Part shown: positions 21,483-30,741 of the stretch, piece by piece
How the letters are laid out: every line of letters begins with the position of its first letter
Position numbering within the stretch: the first letter of the stretch is position 1
Translations under genes and position numbers: made by a program
Assembly (NCBI RefSeq): GCF_019175385.1
Contig: NC_083338.1
Location: 65,690,884 to 65,754,883 of the forward strand
DNA length: 64,000 nt
Direction: 5' to 3'
Source of the DNA: Lycium barbarum
Taxonomy: Eukaryota > Streptophyta > Magnoliopsida > Solanales > Solanaceae
The notes under the pieces: model-generated
The model's database searches: none
What the model was told of the DNA's origin: nothing
Seen by the model: the letters and a program-made list of their open reading frames with translations, nothing else

Positions 21483-22479
21483 TTCATCAAAACACCCCAA
21501 AAACTCCCCCAAACTTTCTGGAATCTTTCCCCAACTTTCACCCATAAAATTTTAGTCCAAATCAAGTGGAATCTCCGGATTTAGGTTCGGACAGCGTATA
21601 GTTGTGATTGTAATATCGTATTGCGGGGAATCTTGGCTTGAAATCATGGTGAATATTGAAGATATTGCGAATTTAGTGGGAATAAGGTAAGGATCTCTCC
21701 TTATTGATATTGATTTACGTTTATTTATGGAGATAGAACTATTAGTTAATCGTATAATGAATTTGTTGGTGGAGAAATTGGATAAACATCGTGTGGGATG
21801 TTTAATGGAATATTTTTGTACTGAGGATGATGTTATTGATGCTAGTATTGTTGTTGTTGTTGCTGTTGGTTGTTGGTATTGTGTTTTCGGCCTAGGGCTA
21901 TAAACAGGAGAGATGTTGCCCGATTTTCGGCAGATTCTAAGGTGGTTTAATTTGAAAGCTTAAGACACGATAGTATGAATTCTCTAGAATGTCGATTTAC
22001 GAACTCAGGAGGATAAACGTTAAGTAGTTAAGGAGACTAAAGGTATGTTAAGGATAATCCCTTTCTTTCTAAAGGCATGATTCTTTCCCTATGAACCCAT
22101 ATATGTTTCCCATAACATTCTTATTCCCAAAGGCTAGAAGTTCATAATTCCTAGAGTTTCTTATGATGCTAAAGATAAGTATGATCCATGATGATAATTA
22201 TGATGATGATGATTCCATTTTTGGAGAATCCAAAGCTTACGGTTTTGATGCTATTATGAGATTATTGAGTTTATTTCATGATTTTCTTGATTTTATTCAT
22301 AATTGTTGATCTTAACTTATGATAATTGTTCCTTCAAGGTGAGATATAGCGAGGATGATTGTTCCATATATGGGATATGCGAGAAAGGGCGAGGCGTTAT
22401 ATACGCATAACCACCTGATCAGTTGGTATATTATGATATCGTCCCAGACGCGGGATGCTCGGACGCGGGATATATAGAT

Positions 22480-22605
22480 ATATGGATCGGGTCGTTCATT
22501 CCGCTGCAATATATATATAATTATGATATGATATATGGATCGGGCTGCACGTTCCGCAGCAATACAATATACTTATGGATCGGATTGCACATTCCGCACC
22601 ACTAT
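22480..22605 (+). repeat. Triple repeat in the D LTR
   Basis: Three units of ATGGATCGGG followed by a TGCACGTTCCGCAGCAAT-like tail, 40-50 bases apart, separated by AT-rich spacers. It occupies the place where other LTR families here carry their own tandem arrays. Confidence 0.75.
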
Positions 22606-23245
22606 TATATTGTACATATATATGAAAAATGTTTTTCTAAAAAGGCTAAGCATGCATGATATCCGCCTTACGAAGTATTCAAATGTATAGGTTATCTCTT
22701 TAACTCATGTTATGTTCCATATCTTTTGTTATGTTGTTATTCATGCCCTACATACCCAGTACAATATTTGTATTGACGTCCTTTATTGTGGACGCTGCGT
22801 TCATGCCCGTAGGCAAACAGGTAGACGGATCTGATCCTTAGAAGCTTTATGAGCAGAGTTTCAGAAAAGCTCCAGTTGTTCCGGAGTTGCAGCTTATTGG
22901 TACTACTCTTTTGTGTATATACTTGGGCACGGTGGAGTCCTGCCCCCTCTTTATGGATTCTTGTATTCCATATATAGGCTCGTAGACAGATGTATGTAGC
23001 TAGATGCTTCTTAGCCTTGTTAGATCATATTGTTGTATAATGCTTTGGTAGCTATGTTGGCTTGTGATGATGGCATAGCTGTTAATGATTATATAGAAAT
23101 GTTATGTTGTCTGGTGATGCATGTTTTAAAGATTATGATATCCATGCAGTCCACCTAGGAAAGATTATGAGATGTATGTTCTTAGGTGCTCGGTAGATTA
23201 GCTTTGTGTGCCCATCATGGCCCTCTGGTTGGGTCGTGACAAAAG

Positions 23246-23259
23246 TGGTATCAGAGAAG
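23246..23259 (+). other. Primer-binding site of element D (one change)
   Basis: TGGTATCAGAGAAG differs by one base from the consensus in the window and lies four bases after the LTR. Confidence 0.85.
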
Positions 23260-23300
23260 TTCGTACTAGGGTGTGTCTACGAGTCGTGTCTAGCAGAGTC

Positions 23301-23338
23301 CTGTTTATAGGTGTGAAGCGCGCCACACTTATAAACAG
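23301..23338 (+). other. Leader hairpin of element D
   Basis: Fifteen consecutive pairs (one G-U) enclose the loop AAGCGCGC, which holds the six-base palindrome GCGCGC. An A-U pair stands where E has G-U and A has C-G. Confidence 0.7.
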
Positions 23339-23449
23339 AAGGCTGCAGGGCATTTAGGAATAATTGACCTTCTTTCTTATCTTAGATCGTGCGATAGAGC
23401 TATGTTACCCAAATCCTCTTTTTCCTAATTGTGTGTTATGATTTCAGTG

Positions 23450-24533
23450 ATGCCTGTGAAAAGGAAAGCTACAGCGGCCCAGAAGGGCAAGACGGTGGCC
23501 GGAAGGAGGACTGAATAGGAGTCTCCAGTAGAGATAGAAAAGGGTGAGTCCCATAATGAGATTCTATCTCGGACCTCTATTACTCCACCAATATCAAAGG
23601 GGCATGAAGGGGCCTCGGCCTCAAATCCAGCTCCGATACCCCTAGTTCCTCCACAAACATACCTCGGGCCAGCAGATGAGAGAGGCTATTCAGTTGCTGA
23701 CCCAGTTAGTTTCCGTTCAGGCCCAGCGGCAGGGCGCGAACCAAGGTGATAGAGCCATCAATGCAAGAGCCCGTGATTTTATTAGTCTGAACCCTCCAAA
23801 ATTCTATGGTTCAAAGATGGATTAATACCCGTAGGGCTTTATATATTAGATGCCGAGGACGCTACGGATAATACACGCTTTTGATACTGAGTTAGTTGAA
23901 TTGTCTTCTAATAGATTGCAGGATGTAACCGTCCATTGGTACAACACTTGGACGTCTTTAAAAGGGGTAAATGCACTTCCCCCGGTATAGCAAGAGTTTG
24001 TGGATGCCTTCCTCCAACATTATTTGCCACCGGAGGTTCGACGGGCCCGGGCTGACAAGTTCTTGAATTTCAGGCAAGGGAATATGAGTGATCGAGAGTG
24101 TAGCCTCCATTTTAATTCTTTGGCAAGGTATGCTCCAGCCATAGTAGCCGATATGGGAGACCATGTACACCGATTTGTGAGTGTCTTGGGGTCACATTTA
24201 ATTAAGGAGTGCTTGACGGCCTCAATCCAGAAAAGAATGTATATCGCTTGCATTCAAGCCCATGCTCAGAATTTGGACGAACAGCAGCAGCTGCAAAGGG
24301 GTGAGCGTGATACTGATAGAAGGCATAGCAAGAGGGCAAAATTTTTTGGTGTTGCTAGTGAGTTCAGACGGGGTCAAAGGCAGCAGTATTCTAGGCATTC
24401 AGGCCAATCAGTGGCCAGTGCACCTCCTTGATTTGCGGGCAAGATATTTGATCGCCCTATTATTCTGAACTGGGTCAGAGCTCCAGGATTTCGGGTTCCC
24501 AGTATAAAGGTGAATTCGGTCAGATGAGGCCGC
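23450..24533 (+). pseudogene. gag of element D, truncated
   Basis: ATG 23450 follows TGATTTCAG and opens MPVKRKATAAQKGK. An early TAG, a frameshift in the proline-rich segment and more breaks follow. A long open stretch (24000-24431) holds the capsid C-terminal part, with FLQHYLPPEVRRARADKF, SLHFNSLARYAPAIVADM and HLIKECLTASIQ. The glutamine- and arginine-rich linker follows. The zinc knuckle should come next but sequence switches to C's LTR near 24533. Confidence 0.85.
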
Positions 24534-24671
24534 CCTACTCTACTCGTGCATGCCTCAACATATCATTCACTGAGCCCCGGGCCAGGATACGTTTTCGTGC
24601 ACAGTTTCACTGCATTGTTCACCGAGTCCCTCACTAGAGGGCCGGGTACGGTATATATATATATATATATA
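24534..24671 (+). repeat. Element C 5' LTR fragment, left of element B
   Basis: It matches C's 3' LTR from about 43462 onward. The first 1.5 kb of this LTR is missing, removed by the deletion that also truncated D. It ends in a TA microsatellite where B inserted. Confidence 0.85.
24667..24671 (+). repeat. Left target-site duplication of element B
   Basis: ATATA before B is repeated at 33792-33796. The site is a TA microsatellite, so the match is weaker evidence than usual, but C's 3' LTR confirms the empty-site order. Confidence 0.8.
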
Positions 24672-27600
24672 TGTTATGTCCCGTATTTTCGTATAACGGG
24701 AAATCAAGAAATAAAGAAGACTTGTGTGTTGAGGAAATATTTTGATTTTGGTGAATATGAATATGTTGGTTATGGAGTTATTAATGTTAAGACGTCGGGG
24801 ATGGCCGAGGGTAAATTTGGAACTTCGGAAATTAGTTTCGGGAATTACAAAACGGGACGTTTAGTGAATTGGGCCAAGAAAAATGCAACACAAAAATTGA
24901 GGCCCAAAACATGGAAGTGGCCGGCCAAGAGGCAAGCCCAAGCCACTTTTAAAGAGTCATGTGCTATGCACATGACTCCCATTTGGATATATATCAAGTA
25001 TACTTGAGAATTTTCAAGATAAACACAAAGCAATTGAAGAACACCAAGCAAAAGGTGCTCTCGGCCGAAGGAGAGAAAAAGGAAAAAAAAAATTCTTGGC
25101 TTTGTTTCTAATCCAATCACCTAGTCTCTTTTGGAATGATTGATGAGTTCGAGGTGCTCTTCGTGGTGGTATAATTAGATTGGCGTAAGGTGCTCGTTTG
25201 CGGCAAATCGGAAATTCAAGAAAAAGGTAAGATTTTTATGTTTTAATGTTATGAAATGGATATATATGTGTTAGTGATTGGATTAGTGTGAAGATTGTGG
25301 GATGAGGTTGTGTTTGTGCATGGTGTGTGTGTATATAAAAGGGTGTGTTTGGCCGTGAGTCCCATGTAGTGCAAGGCATAAGAATTTTATCTTGTTTAGT
25401 TTGAATAATGTGTTGTTGTGGTCATTATGTTGTAAAGGATTGATTAAGGAATTGAGTTGGTGTTAGAAAATAATTTCGGACGTTATCGGAAAGTGTATAC
25501 CTTTGGTATATTTGTGTATATCATAGTATATATATGACACTAAAGACCTTAAATAAGATTTATGGTTGATGATAACGAATTTGGAATGAAACGACGCAAG
25601 TTAGAACGTTCGTCGTAACTTTTGGTGTGTTGAATGAAAAATGGAAAGTAATGGATTTTGGGAAAACTTGGTAAATGGTTTGGAACTTGTTTGTTATGTA
25701 ATGGAATAATCTTGAATGAATGAATACAATAATGTGGATATGAGTTGAAATTGTGAAGTTTGGAAATAGGATTACCAACTTATGGAATAAGGTGCAATTG
25801 TGAAGTTAGTGTGTTTGATTGTGATTCGTATTGTGTATTGATGTTTGGGCTGTTGATGTTGTTATATTTGGAGCCGAGCTAAGTCTCGGGGGTGTTAGAT
25901 TTATAGGGGAAGTGCTGCCGAAATTTCGGTAGCCAAATATAGCCCAAAGACTAAAATGTTAATTCTCATGAATAGTAACTGGTAAAAGTGACCATTTGCA
26001 GTTTCTGGACGAAACGGGAGTTGCGATTTGAGGAGCGTAAGGCGCCAACCAGGTATGTAAAGCCTACCTCTCATTCTTTTGGCATGTCCTAGACGCACTA
26101 GGAAAATTTCGGAATCTCGGGAATAACCCTGCTCTTGGAAATCGAAGTTCAAGTCCGAGCACTATTCACTCAGCGCGATTGAACCCCTTTTTGTCACTTT
26201 TGGTTAAAAGAATGTTCGTACCTCCATAACTTGTGTTGTTGTGTCCGAAACCCTTCGAAACTTTCGTAGATGACTCTATGGAGCCGAAAGTCTGTGATTT
26301 GTGTCCGCCGCCTCAATTTGACCCGAGGTGGGCCCGCGAGCCCCGAGGCTCCCCTTATTCGGTTTGTTTGATTCGCTTGTGTCTGTTATGATTCGCAATC
26401 TTCTGTTTATGACTCAAGGATGTGTTTGAAACTTCCTATGCCATTAATGCATGTTCTGTACTTTGGGATGATGTGAGAATTCCGGAAAAATGACTTATGA
26501 ACAGTTTTCTTACGAATTTGACAGTTTGGAACTTCGTAACCTTTATATGCCTACTTTTATCAATTCGATTCCTACTCCGAGCCTTCTGGCGTCAGTATCT
26601 ATCTATATGTAAACGATATGCTGAGTCCGACAAATTATTTTTAATATGCATATGGTTTCGGCACTACTCTGTTCGTGCTGTCTGCTATGACTTCGTTCGT
26701 CGGTACCCGGGCCGACTTTGTGATCGTGCGCACTATAATATATTCGGGAGTTATGACGTGTTACGGTTTCCGAGGCCTCGCCATAGGGCCGGTTACCGTT
26801 TATGGAGTTATGATGTGATATGGCATTTGATACGTTCTGATGATATGATGTGTGTGTGATATGATGTGTCTGGAGATTGTACGGAGATTTGAAACCTTCT
26901 GGAGTTATGATGTGTTGTGGCACCAGCGTCGGGGGGTGACCACGTTCCTAAACCCTATACATGATTTGATTTGCATTTGTACGTTCGCCTCCCGCACAGG
27001 TTTGCTTTGTTTGCGATGTTGGTGTGTTTGTTCTTTCTGACTCCAGCTGTGTTTGTGATTTCTGTACCTTCTGCTTTACATACTCGGTACTTCTCCCGTA
27101 CTGACCCCCGTTTCTTCGGGGGCTGTGTTTCATGCCCGCAGGTACAGAAGCTCGTTTGGGTGGTCCTCCAGTTTAGGCTACTCATTCTGCTGTGTTGGAA
27201 AGCTCCCCTTGATCCGGAGCCTACTTTTGGTACATATCTTTTGTTGTGTCTGTATTCTGTATATTGGATGAGTGGGTACGGCGGGGCCCTGTCCCATCCT
27301 ATGTTCTTATGTTCTGTTTTGTCTAGAGGCCTGTAGTCAGATTTGTGGGTCGTGGGTCCGGTGTGTTTGCATGTGAGTCTGTTTTGCATTCTTAAGCGGC
27401 CCGTACGCTGCTATGGCCAAGTCGGCCTCTGAGTTTGTATGTATGTGTATGTACTTGGGGGCGATGTGCATCCCGCCACCCTTCTGATGTGTGTGTGTGA
27501 AATTTGGCGATGTATATTCCGCCTCCTTTCTGATTTGTGATTTGTCTGATCTGTACGGGCGACTGCTTAGGATAAGTGTTCGGTAGAGATCTGCTTACGA

Positions 27601-27721
27601 TGTTGAGTTCGAATAACGTACGTTGAGTTCGGACGAGTCTGATTACGATGGTCTGGGTGTGAGTTCGTTTGGGGTGTCCCAGAAGGACACCAGTCGCGGC
27701 CCACGGGGCTGGGTCGTGACA
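24672..27721 (+). repeat. 5' LTR of element B
   Basis: It runs from TGTTATGTCCCG to GGGTCGTGACA. It contains a TATATATC stretch near 24989 as a possible TATA box, and twin hairpins at 27085-27122 (CGGTAC with GTACTG, CCCCC with GGGGG). Confidence 0.95.
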
Positions 27722-27725
27722 AAAG

Positions 27726-27739
27726 TGGTATCAGAGCAG
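27726..27739 (+). other. Primer-binding site of element B (initiator Met tRNA)
   Basis: TGGTATCAGAGCAG lies four bases after the LTR end. Confidence 0.95.
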
Positions 27740-27778
27740 TTTGTCCTCGGAATGTCTACAGGCCGTGTCTAGTAGAGT

Positions 27779-27818
27779 CTTGTTTATCGATGTGTTGTGC
27801 ACCACATCTATAAACAGG
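27779..27818 (+). other. Leader hairpin of element B
   Basis: The stem has one C-U mismatch in 16 pairs. The loop TTGTGCAC with palindrome GTGCAC is identical to that of A. Confidence 0.65.
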
Positions 27819-28013
27819 AAGCTACAGGACATCTAGGATGTTGTGTTACCCTTTCTTGGGATCTTAGATCGTGCGATAAAGCTATACTGTTAGGATGGTT
27901 CCTCCCAACGAATTGCTGTGTTCACAGCAAGGCTCCGAAAAGAGTGTTAGCGTCAGTATTTTGGGAAATTATTTCTGACCCTCTCCGTGCAGGTGATTGT
28001 AGGTTGGTGAAGG

Positions 28014-28595
28014 ATGAAGAGGACGGCTTCCGACGATGAGGATGGGGGTGCCAAGAAGGCCCCCAGGCTGTCACCGGGGCCGAGTAGGCAGGGCCCCAGT
28101 TACTCGATCGAGACGGATCCTTCGGAGGGTTCCCCGGAGGATAGCTACGATACGGATCCGTCGGAGGACCCCTCTACGACTCCTCCAGAGTCCCCGATTC
28201 CTGGGGCGGAGGATCCCGTGGAGGATGGCTACGACACAGATATCTCAGAGGATCTGGCGATGACCCCTCCGGAGCTTCTTACCTCCGCGGAGGAGGATAG
28301 TGATGAGGCAGGCCTATCGGAGCATTCTTCTGGGATGACTCAGGAGGAGATTTTCAAATATGCGCCAGCTCTTATCGTTAGGGAGAACCCTGATAGCCCA
28401 GCCACCTCGGAGAGTGCTATGGATTTCTCCGGTTCTTGGCCTGGGTCGTCAGTGAGCCGGGATTTGACTGATCGTCCGTATCCCTCCGATTCAGATGCGG
28501 GTGATAATGGAGACCGGATAGGCAGGGAGCAGACAGACGTGGATGATAGTGGACATACCTCTCACGGCAGCTCCCCAGGTCAGACCCGATATTGA
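28014..28595 (+). CDS. Acidic, disordered 193-residue protein of element B, function unknown
   Basis: An uninterrupted frame sits where gag lies in autonomous relatives. ATG 28014 (AAGGATGAAG) is the first long-frame start and follows a pyrimidine-rich CCTCTCCGTGCAG|G that could be a splice acceptor. The N-terminus MKRTASDDEDGGAKKAPR has two basic clusters that could be a nuclear signal. The rest is rich in Asp, Glu, Ser, Pro and Thr. A motif like YDTDPSED occurs three times (residues about 32, 45 and 73), the last two followed by TPPE. I see no membrane segment, zinc knuckle or catalytic motif. It lacks stops although the neighbouring gags are full of them, which fits a young element. It may be a captured host sequence or a Gag replacement. 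Confidence 0.65.
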   Translation: MKRTASDDEDGGAKKAPRLSPGPSRQGPSYSIETDPSEGSPEDSYDTDPSEDPSTTPPESPIPGAEDPVEDGYDTDISEDLAMTPPELLTSAEEDSDEAGLSEHSSGMTQEEIFKYAPALIVRENPDSPATSESAMDFSGSWPGSSVSRDLTDRPYPSDSDAGDNGDRIGREQTDVDDSGHTSHGSSPGQTRY

Positions 28596-28810
28596 TTATT
28601 TATAAGTGTATGAGTTTTTAGAATTTTCTATATGTGTATGATATTCGCAAAACGTTGTCCTATGAAGACGACGGAAATTTAAAGGAATTAGAGACCGGGT
28701 GACCCAAGGCAAGGGCGACTAAATATCCCCACCGTCCGAGTGATTTTGGAAATCCTGGATGAAGGTAAACAGGAAAACGCCTCCGATGCCGTTCGAGTTG
28801 GGCACGTGTG

Positions 28811-28944
28811 GTAAGTGTCGACGATGTTATAATTCCTGTTTGAAGTCATCAGCCCTGTGTGGCTGCGTTGCGACGTGATATGATGTGTATGTGTGTACAT
28901 ATGTGTTGGCCCTGTGAGGCGTGGTTGGTATTTCTGGTGTACAG
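28811..28944 (+). other. Intron-like block in element B
   Basis: GTG|GTAAGT opens it and TCTGGTGTACAG|G closes it, 134 nt later. It carries the same internal words as A and C (CCCTGTGTGGC, GATATGATGTGTAT, TTGGCCCTGTGAGGC). Confidence 0.5.
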
Positions 28945-29312
28945 GTTTCGGATAGTAAGAAATACAGAGGAAACTCTGCCCAAATGTTTCCAGAAATATA
29001 GAAGTAAATATGTAGACTAAGTACAAAAGGCCCCGCGATACGTATTGGGCTTTAGTTTTCTTCTGTCAGTGGCCAGAGAACACCTTACGGTGGCATTTCT
29101 ATCGGATCACATCGACTATTTCGAGGCTTAAATTAGTGGGTTAGTTGTGATCATATGTATATGTGTATGAAAGTGAATGTTGGAAATTCAGAAAAGCGAC
29201 AAGGTAATGGTACGGCTTAGCCGAGAGTGGGACCCGCTACGAAAAATTTCCGAAAGATTTGCTAAGACCCCGTTTGGCCTAAAATTTCGTGACAAAGGTC
29301 GTGCAGGGCAAT

Positions 29313-29420
29313 TGATGGAATTATATCAGCCCTAACGCATCAAAATGCGTGAAAGTTTCGGGGTTAAGCGTGCTCAAGCCAGAGCAATTCTGGGATGGGT
29401 GACCCCCTGGGAAGTAATGC
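29313..29420 (+). ncRNA. 5S-rRNA-like segment inside element B
   Basis: About 108 bases resemble plant 5S rRNA in order: TATATCAGCCCTAACGCATC, then GGTTAAGCGTGCTCAAGCC, then TGGGATGGGTGACC and CCTGGGAAGT. The last parts cover the box A and box C regions of the RNA polymerase III internal promoter, with box C nearly intact. The first half is more diverged. It is too altered to be a working 5S gene. It may be a Pol III promoter captured by the element, as in Cassandra elements, where the 5S copy lies in the LTR rather than internally. Confidence 0.75.
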
Positions 29421-29879
29421 AAAATTTTTCACAAGTGCAAGTATGATTTATGTAAATGAAAATTTGGGGTAACCAAAAGGTAAATAGACTGTGTGTGGAA
29501 TAATTAGTGCCCTTTCGGGAGTCGCGCGGAACGAGGCGGACTAAATGGGCAAAAAGGAAAGGGTACAACACTTCTTGGGAAATTGAACGAATTTGAATAA
29601 CAGCCAGAGATTTTCTCCAGTAAGGTCCGAATAAGTGTGTGTGTGTGTACGTGTATGTGTATGTGTGTGTATGATTTTCATTCAGTGCCATGTGGGTTAA
29701 GAGCCGAGCCCCGGAAACTGATGTTGTGGTAAATAAAAGATAAGCAGTGTGAGTAATTGGAATCTTTGGAGGAGTTGGTACGTAGGACGCAAGGTAAATT
29801 GTGTGACGACTTGGTGAATGAGTTTGCAAATCAAGGGGCATTCTCATGAATTATTGGAGCTTTAATATGAATGATTTGA

Positions 29880-30420
29880 TTCTAAATTGACATCCCATCT
29901 GTGGTGCTTCTGCACTTCCGATTCCGATGAGGCTCTACCTAGTACACCTCTGTACTTCTGCGTTCGACTATGTTCCCGTCCGATGAACCTTTTGTGCGTT
30001 TGATTCTGAATCCGTTCCTGTCTGGCGCACCTCTGTGGGTCTGAATCTGGATATAAATCCGTCTGATATACTTCGGTGCGTTTGATTTTGACCGCGTGTG
30101 TGTTTGATACCCTTCGGTTTGTCTGATCACGATTCGGTATGGAACCACTCTGTATGTTTGCTTCTGAATTCGGGTTTGTTCGATATGATTCCGTACGACT
30201 GGCTTTGATTGTGAATCTGTTTGGTATATCTTAGTGTGTCTGATTCTGCCTACGAGTTCGTTTGATACGCCTTTATACGTCTGACTCCGATCTCAGATGT
30301 GTCTGATATGCTTCCGTACCTTCGATGTTGACTACGAATCCAACCGCCATAGTTGAGTATGTCTGCTTCCGATTATGAATCCGTTCGGTTTTAGTTCTGA
30401 ATCTGTTGGGCATGAAGTGT
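29880..30420 (+). repeat. Degenerate tandem repeats in the 3' internal region of B
   Basis: Loose units of about 45-50 bases carry the words CTGATTCTGAATCCG, TTTGATAT and CTTCGGTGCGT in varied forms, ten or so times. The strand is T- and G-rich and has no open frame longer than about 60 codons. Confidence 0.6.
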
Positions 30421-30705
30421 CTGATATGAAGTAAAGTGAGATTACGACGATGTGGTAAGGAAACTCAGGAGTGTGAAAAGAAAATGATATTGACGATGAT
30501 GTCTGGAAAGCGTCCGTCCCTTACGAGAATATAGTGCAGAGTTCGGTGATTACGTAGGGTATGAGAAAATGTATTATGAAGGTATTTGGGTCAGTGATGT
30601 GAAAAATCTACCCTAGTATTGGTAAAGAAGACATGTCGGAGAAATCAATAAAGGACCTATAAAGAGAACCCTCCCGGAGTAGTACGACACCCTTGAGGTC
30701 GATTC

Positions 30706-30741
30706 AACATTCGAGGACGAATGTTCTAAAGGGGGGGAGAA
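30706..30741 (+). other. Polypurine tract of element B with upstream hairpin
   Basis: Perfect AACATTCG/CGAATGTT hairpin with AGGA loop (30706-30725), then AAAGGGGGGGAGAA touching the LTR. Confidence 0.9.

Larger units (their letters stand above)
20928..23241 (+). repeat. 5' LTR of element D
   Basis: It runs 2314 bp from TGTTACATCTCATAAT to GGGTCGTGACA. It has a palindrome-rich promoter (21330-21482), a triple repeat (22480-22605) and twin hairpins (22757-22794). In hairpin one, GTATTG replaces GTACTG but pairing is kept by G-U. Confidence 0.9.
20928..24533 (+). mobile_element. Element D: 3'-truncated gag element
   Basis: D retains its 5' LTR, primer-binding site and most of gag. Sequence changes abruptly near 24533 from gag to the middle of C's LTR. 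All of pol and the 3' LTR are gone. The loss is best explained by one deletion covering D's pol and beginning again inside C. Confidence 0.85.

Noticed and set aside
24650..24671. TA microsatellite as an origin or recombination site
   Set aside because: It is ordinary LTR sequence of C, also present at 43578-43597, and simply served as B's insertion site.
26497..27389. Frames of 120-144 codons on both strands, repeated in both LTRs of B
   Set aside because: They lie inside an LTR, overlap each other on opposite strands and show no known domain. Their repetition only reflects the two LTR copies.
29313..29420. A functional 5S rRNA gene
   Set aside because: Its first half is too diverged, and it is a single copy inside a retrotransposon rather than in a tandem array. 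I keep it as 5S-derived only.
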